Below are positions 61,700-64,000 of a DNA stretch of 64,000 nt, in pieces; position 1 is the stretch's first letter; every line of letters starts with the position of its first letter. The DNA is taken from contig VUYV01000100.1 of assembly GCA_008711295.1 (NCBI GenBank), positions 1,299,106 through 1,363,105 on the forward strand, in the 5' to 3' direction. This stretch comes from Anarhynchus alexandrinus. Lineage: Eukaryota; Chordata; Aves; Charadriiformes; Charadriidae. Both the position numbers and the translations under genes were made by a program. The notes beneath the pieces were generated by a model. It searched no databases and was not told the DNA's origin. It saw only the letters and a program-made list of their open reading frames with translations.

Positions 61700-64000
61700 A
61701 TGTTATTTTAGAAACCATGCACACAGTGATCTCGCCTGAAATTTATGTGGTACCACACTGCATTTTCCACCATCTTTTACTTATTTCTAAAGCCAGTTAG
61801 CAGCAGTATTTGGTTTACTTCAGCTAAGCTTAGGGTGTGGAACATATGGCAAAGAAGAAAATGTGATGTAAAGGGAAGTGGTGTCTTCTTGGAAAGCTTT
61901 TGTTCAACATTCAGCCCTACTTTCCATTCCAGTACTGCTTTTCTTCACTCCTCCCTTACTCAGTGGTACTTTCTAAAATAACCTAGATGCTAAAGAGGTA
62001 ATAATAATAAAAACCAAACAAACAAAACCAACCAGAGTTTACATATTTGTGCAAGGCCTGAGAAAGGAAAAGAGTGGTGAAAAATAGGAAACTGATTTCG
62101 GCATTAGAAGAGAATCTAAAACTCAGAAACACTAAGAACTTGGGGGCTGGAGGTATGGGACTTAAATAGGAAGGGTGAAACACAGCATTAGTCATATTTT
62201 CCCTTCGTGCAATAATTTCATTGTTTGTGTGTGAACAGATGCCCTTACTCTTCACAACAATGTTTCAAGCATTGATCCCATCAGTTTGGATGGATTCTAT
62301 CCAGATTTGCAAATTGCTACTGAAGAGCATTCTTCTCTTTGTTGGTTATACACTTTGCAGTTTGCTTTCTCAAAGATGCATAGAGATTCCCATGCGCAAT
62401 CTTCTTGCTGAAATCAAAGCCCCAAAATAGTGGAAAGATGCAATAAAGCTTTGCTGAACAATTCCTGTTCACACAATCACAGTGCATTTTCATTAAATGG
62501 CTCTCCTGAGACAGCTTCTCCAGGTGCAAGATTGCTGTAGGTTTCTGGCTCTCAAAGGTGCTGAAAGTCTATATCTCTTTATTATATTCTACATCACATT
62601 ATTCCATACAGCTATTCTGACTCTCATCTTCCAAGAAAGCCTGGCTAAGGAAGGAGCTGACACTTTCGCAAGAATGCCAGCCCCACACAGGAAAATGCAT
62701 AGCTTACATTCCTGAGGCATTGAAATATTTTTATTATGAATGTTCCAGTATAAATCTGTCATCCTTATAGGGAAAATGACTTTTCCTGAAGAGACAATGA
62801 GGCATCATACCTAGTGTATCCTACGTTAGGAAGTTTAAGTGGTCTCTGAAGAAAAAAGAAACCGTTCTGAAAATAGAAAGTTCGGAACATATCATATAGC
62901 AGTAACAATAACTAGGTTAATTTTATAAAGACTTCTAGGAAATATGCAGAGTGTAATAATACCTAATTAAGAGCAAGAGCATTAAGAGTGTGTACACAAG
63001 AACAAAGTGTATGTTGTGTTTCAGACGAGAAGGGAAGGTTTTCTTATTAATGGACAGAAGAACGGTTCAAGGCTAAAATTGAGTAACAATAATTGCTCGT
63101 AGTTTCATAACATCATTGTTAGGCAATGCAAAGGATATTAGACTCTGATGGCATCCTGGGATATTCAGGAGTGGACATATATTTCTGCTCTATAGAAAAA
63201 GGAGTTCAATGTGTGTTGTAACTGAATGATTCAGAACATCATTCCAGAATCCGTTTCAGGCATCACCAACTTTGTTATGGATTTTTTTTTTTAATTAGCA
63301 TTCCAATCATGCGTCTTCCTTATCTTTTGGTTACTCTAATGTTTCCATATTAGCCACAGTGTTTTTGTGAGGGCTCTGCTTTGGTAAAATTAAAGGCAGA
63401 GAGATGCAGAATGAAAGGAAGGTGCTCTAAAACGGACAGCATTATCAGCTGCCTTGACTTACCCAGGGGGAAAAAACCCACACAACCACCGAAAAATCTG
63501 CTGCTTTTTCTCCCTCATTTACATATTTTGTGTTTTATCGGTTAGCGAGAACTTAAAGGTGATTAATTTACATAATGAATCCTTCGAGATATGGAAGTCA
63601 GGTAGACTTCGGTTAAATATAGGCTATTTTTAGTCTTAGGACAGTGGTAGCAGGGGGTACCTCCACCGTAGACAAGGACTCCAGTGTTACAAGTCCTATC
63701 CAGAAAAATTTAAGTCCTTTACCTGAAGATGATTAACTCTTCTGGGTTTAGCTATCAGCCTAAGAGAGAGGAAATCTTACCAGCTCTTCAGTTCAGTGTA
63801 GATACCAATCAACAGAAATAACTTAAAATCAGATAATTTTCTGAGTTTCCTTTCATCAGTTACAAGTGGGAATCAAAAAATGGACACTTTTTCATTATAT
63901 CTACCTCAGAATGAAACCAGAGTGGTTAAATTTGAATGGAGGTAAGAGAATAAAGCACACTTATATTTTTCTGATCTGAAGCAGATTTCTAGTCTAAACC

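Larger units (their letters stand above)
60180..64000. other. AT-rich non-coding stretch
   Basis: No gene recognised. It contains the palindrome at 60899, the duplicated seam at 61644, A/G-rich runs near 61036-61066, T runs near 61110-61119, 61501-61510 and 63282-63292, and an A/C-rich spot at 63471-63490. Donor-like motifs on the minus strand near 63465 and 63777 have no convincing acceptors. Confidence 0.5.

Overview
This window looks like a piece of a bird chromosome, AT-rich and almost entirely non-coding. The strongest evidence is two CR1 LINE fragments (40798-41663 minus, 59710-60179 plus). The first ends in the avian CR1 3' terminus, with the tandem octamer ATTCTATG and the GATCATCTAGTTCCAAC block. 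Young repeats are otherwise absent, and only heavily decayed CR1 and MIR-like (CORE-SINE) remnants remain. There are no operons, bacterial genes, CRISPR arrays or tRNA/rRNA genes. No intact protein-coding gene is recognisable. The only reading frames with a recognisable protein family are the dead CR1 ORF2 remnants.

Layout. Positions 1-35900 are AT-rich unique sequence of an intron or gene-desert type. They hold microsatellites, a 70-bp pure purine tract (29121-29190), decayed MIR-like pieces (13747-13865 and 21864-21925) and a decayed CR1 end (31943-32040). Three splice-flanked blocks here could be exons of an unidentified plus-strand transcript (4160-4202, 9171-9299, 24492-24564), all at low confidence. 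Positions 35945-36260 form the only clear CpG-rich island. It has a GC box, an NRF1-like palindrome, two possible splice donors (36112 and 36162) and a 19-bp G-rich tandem repeat predicted to fold as a G-quadruplex. This is the best promoter/first-exon candidate, reading rightward. Positions 36262-58773 are again AT-rich, interrupted by the longer CR1 copy, old repeat remnants (45623-45765, 47616-47690, 49641-49790, 54258-54310) and a possible minus-strand exon (52802-52859). A 936-base assembly gap (58774-59709) abuts the second CR1. Positions 60180-64000 contain a perfect 27-bp palindrome (60899-60925) and a duplicated assembly seam at 61644.

Assembly quality. Single N bases at 50124 and 61644 sit between near-identical copies of short local sequence, so both look like unmerged contig ends. 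A third N (54200) follows G16 and T17 homopolymers. Any reading frame crossing 58774-59709 is an artefact of the N run.

I found no previously undescribed gene system. The items most worth checking are the isolated CpG island with its G-quadruplex repeat, the perfect palindrome at 60899, and the candidate terminal coding exon at 9171.
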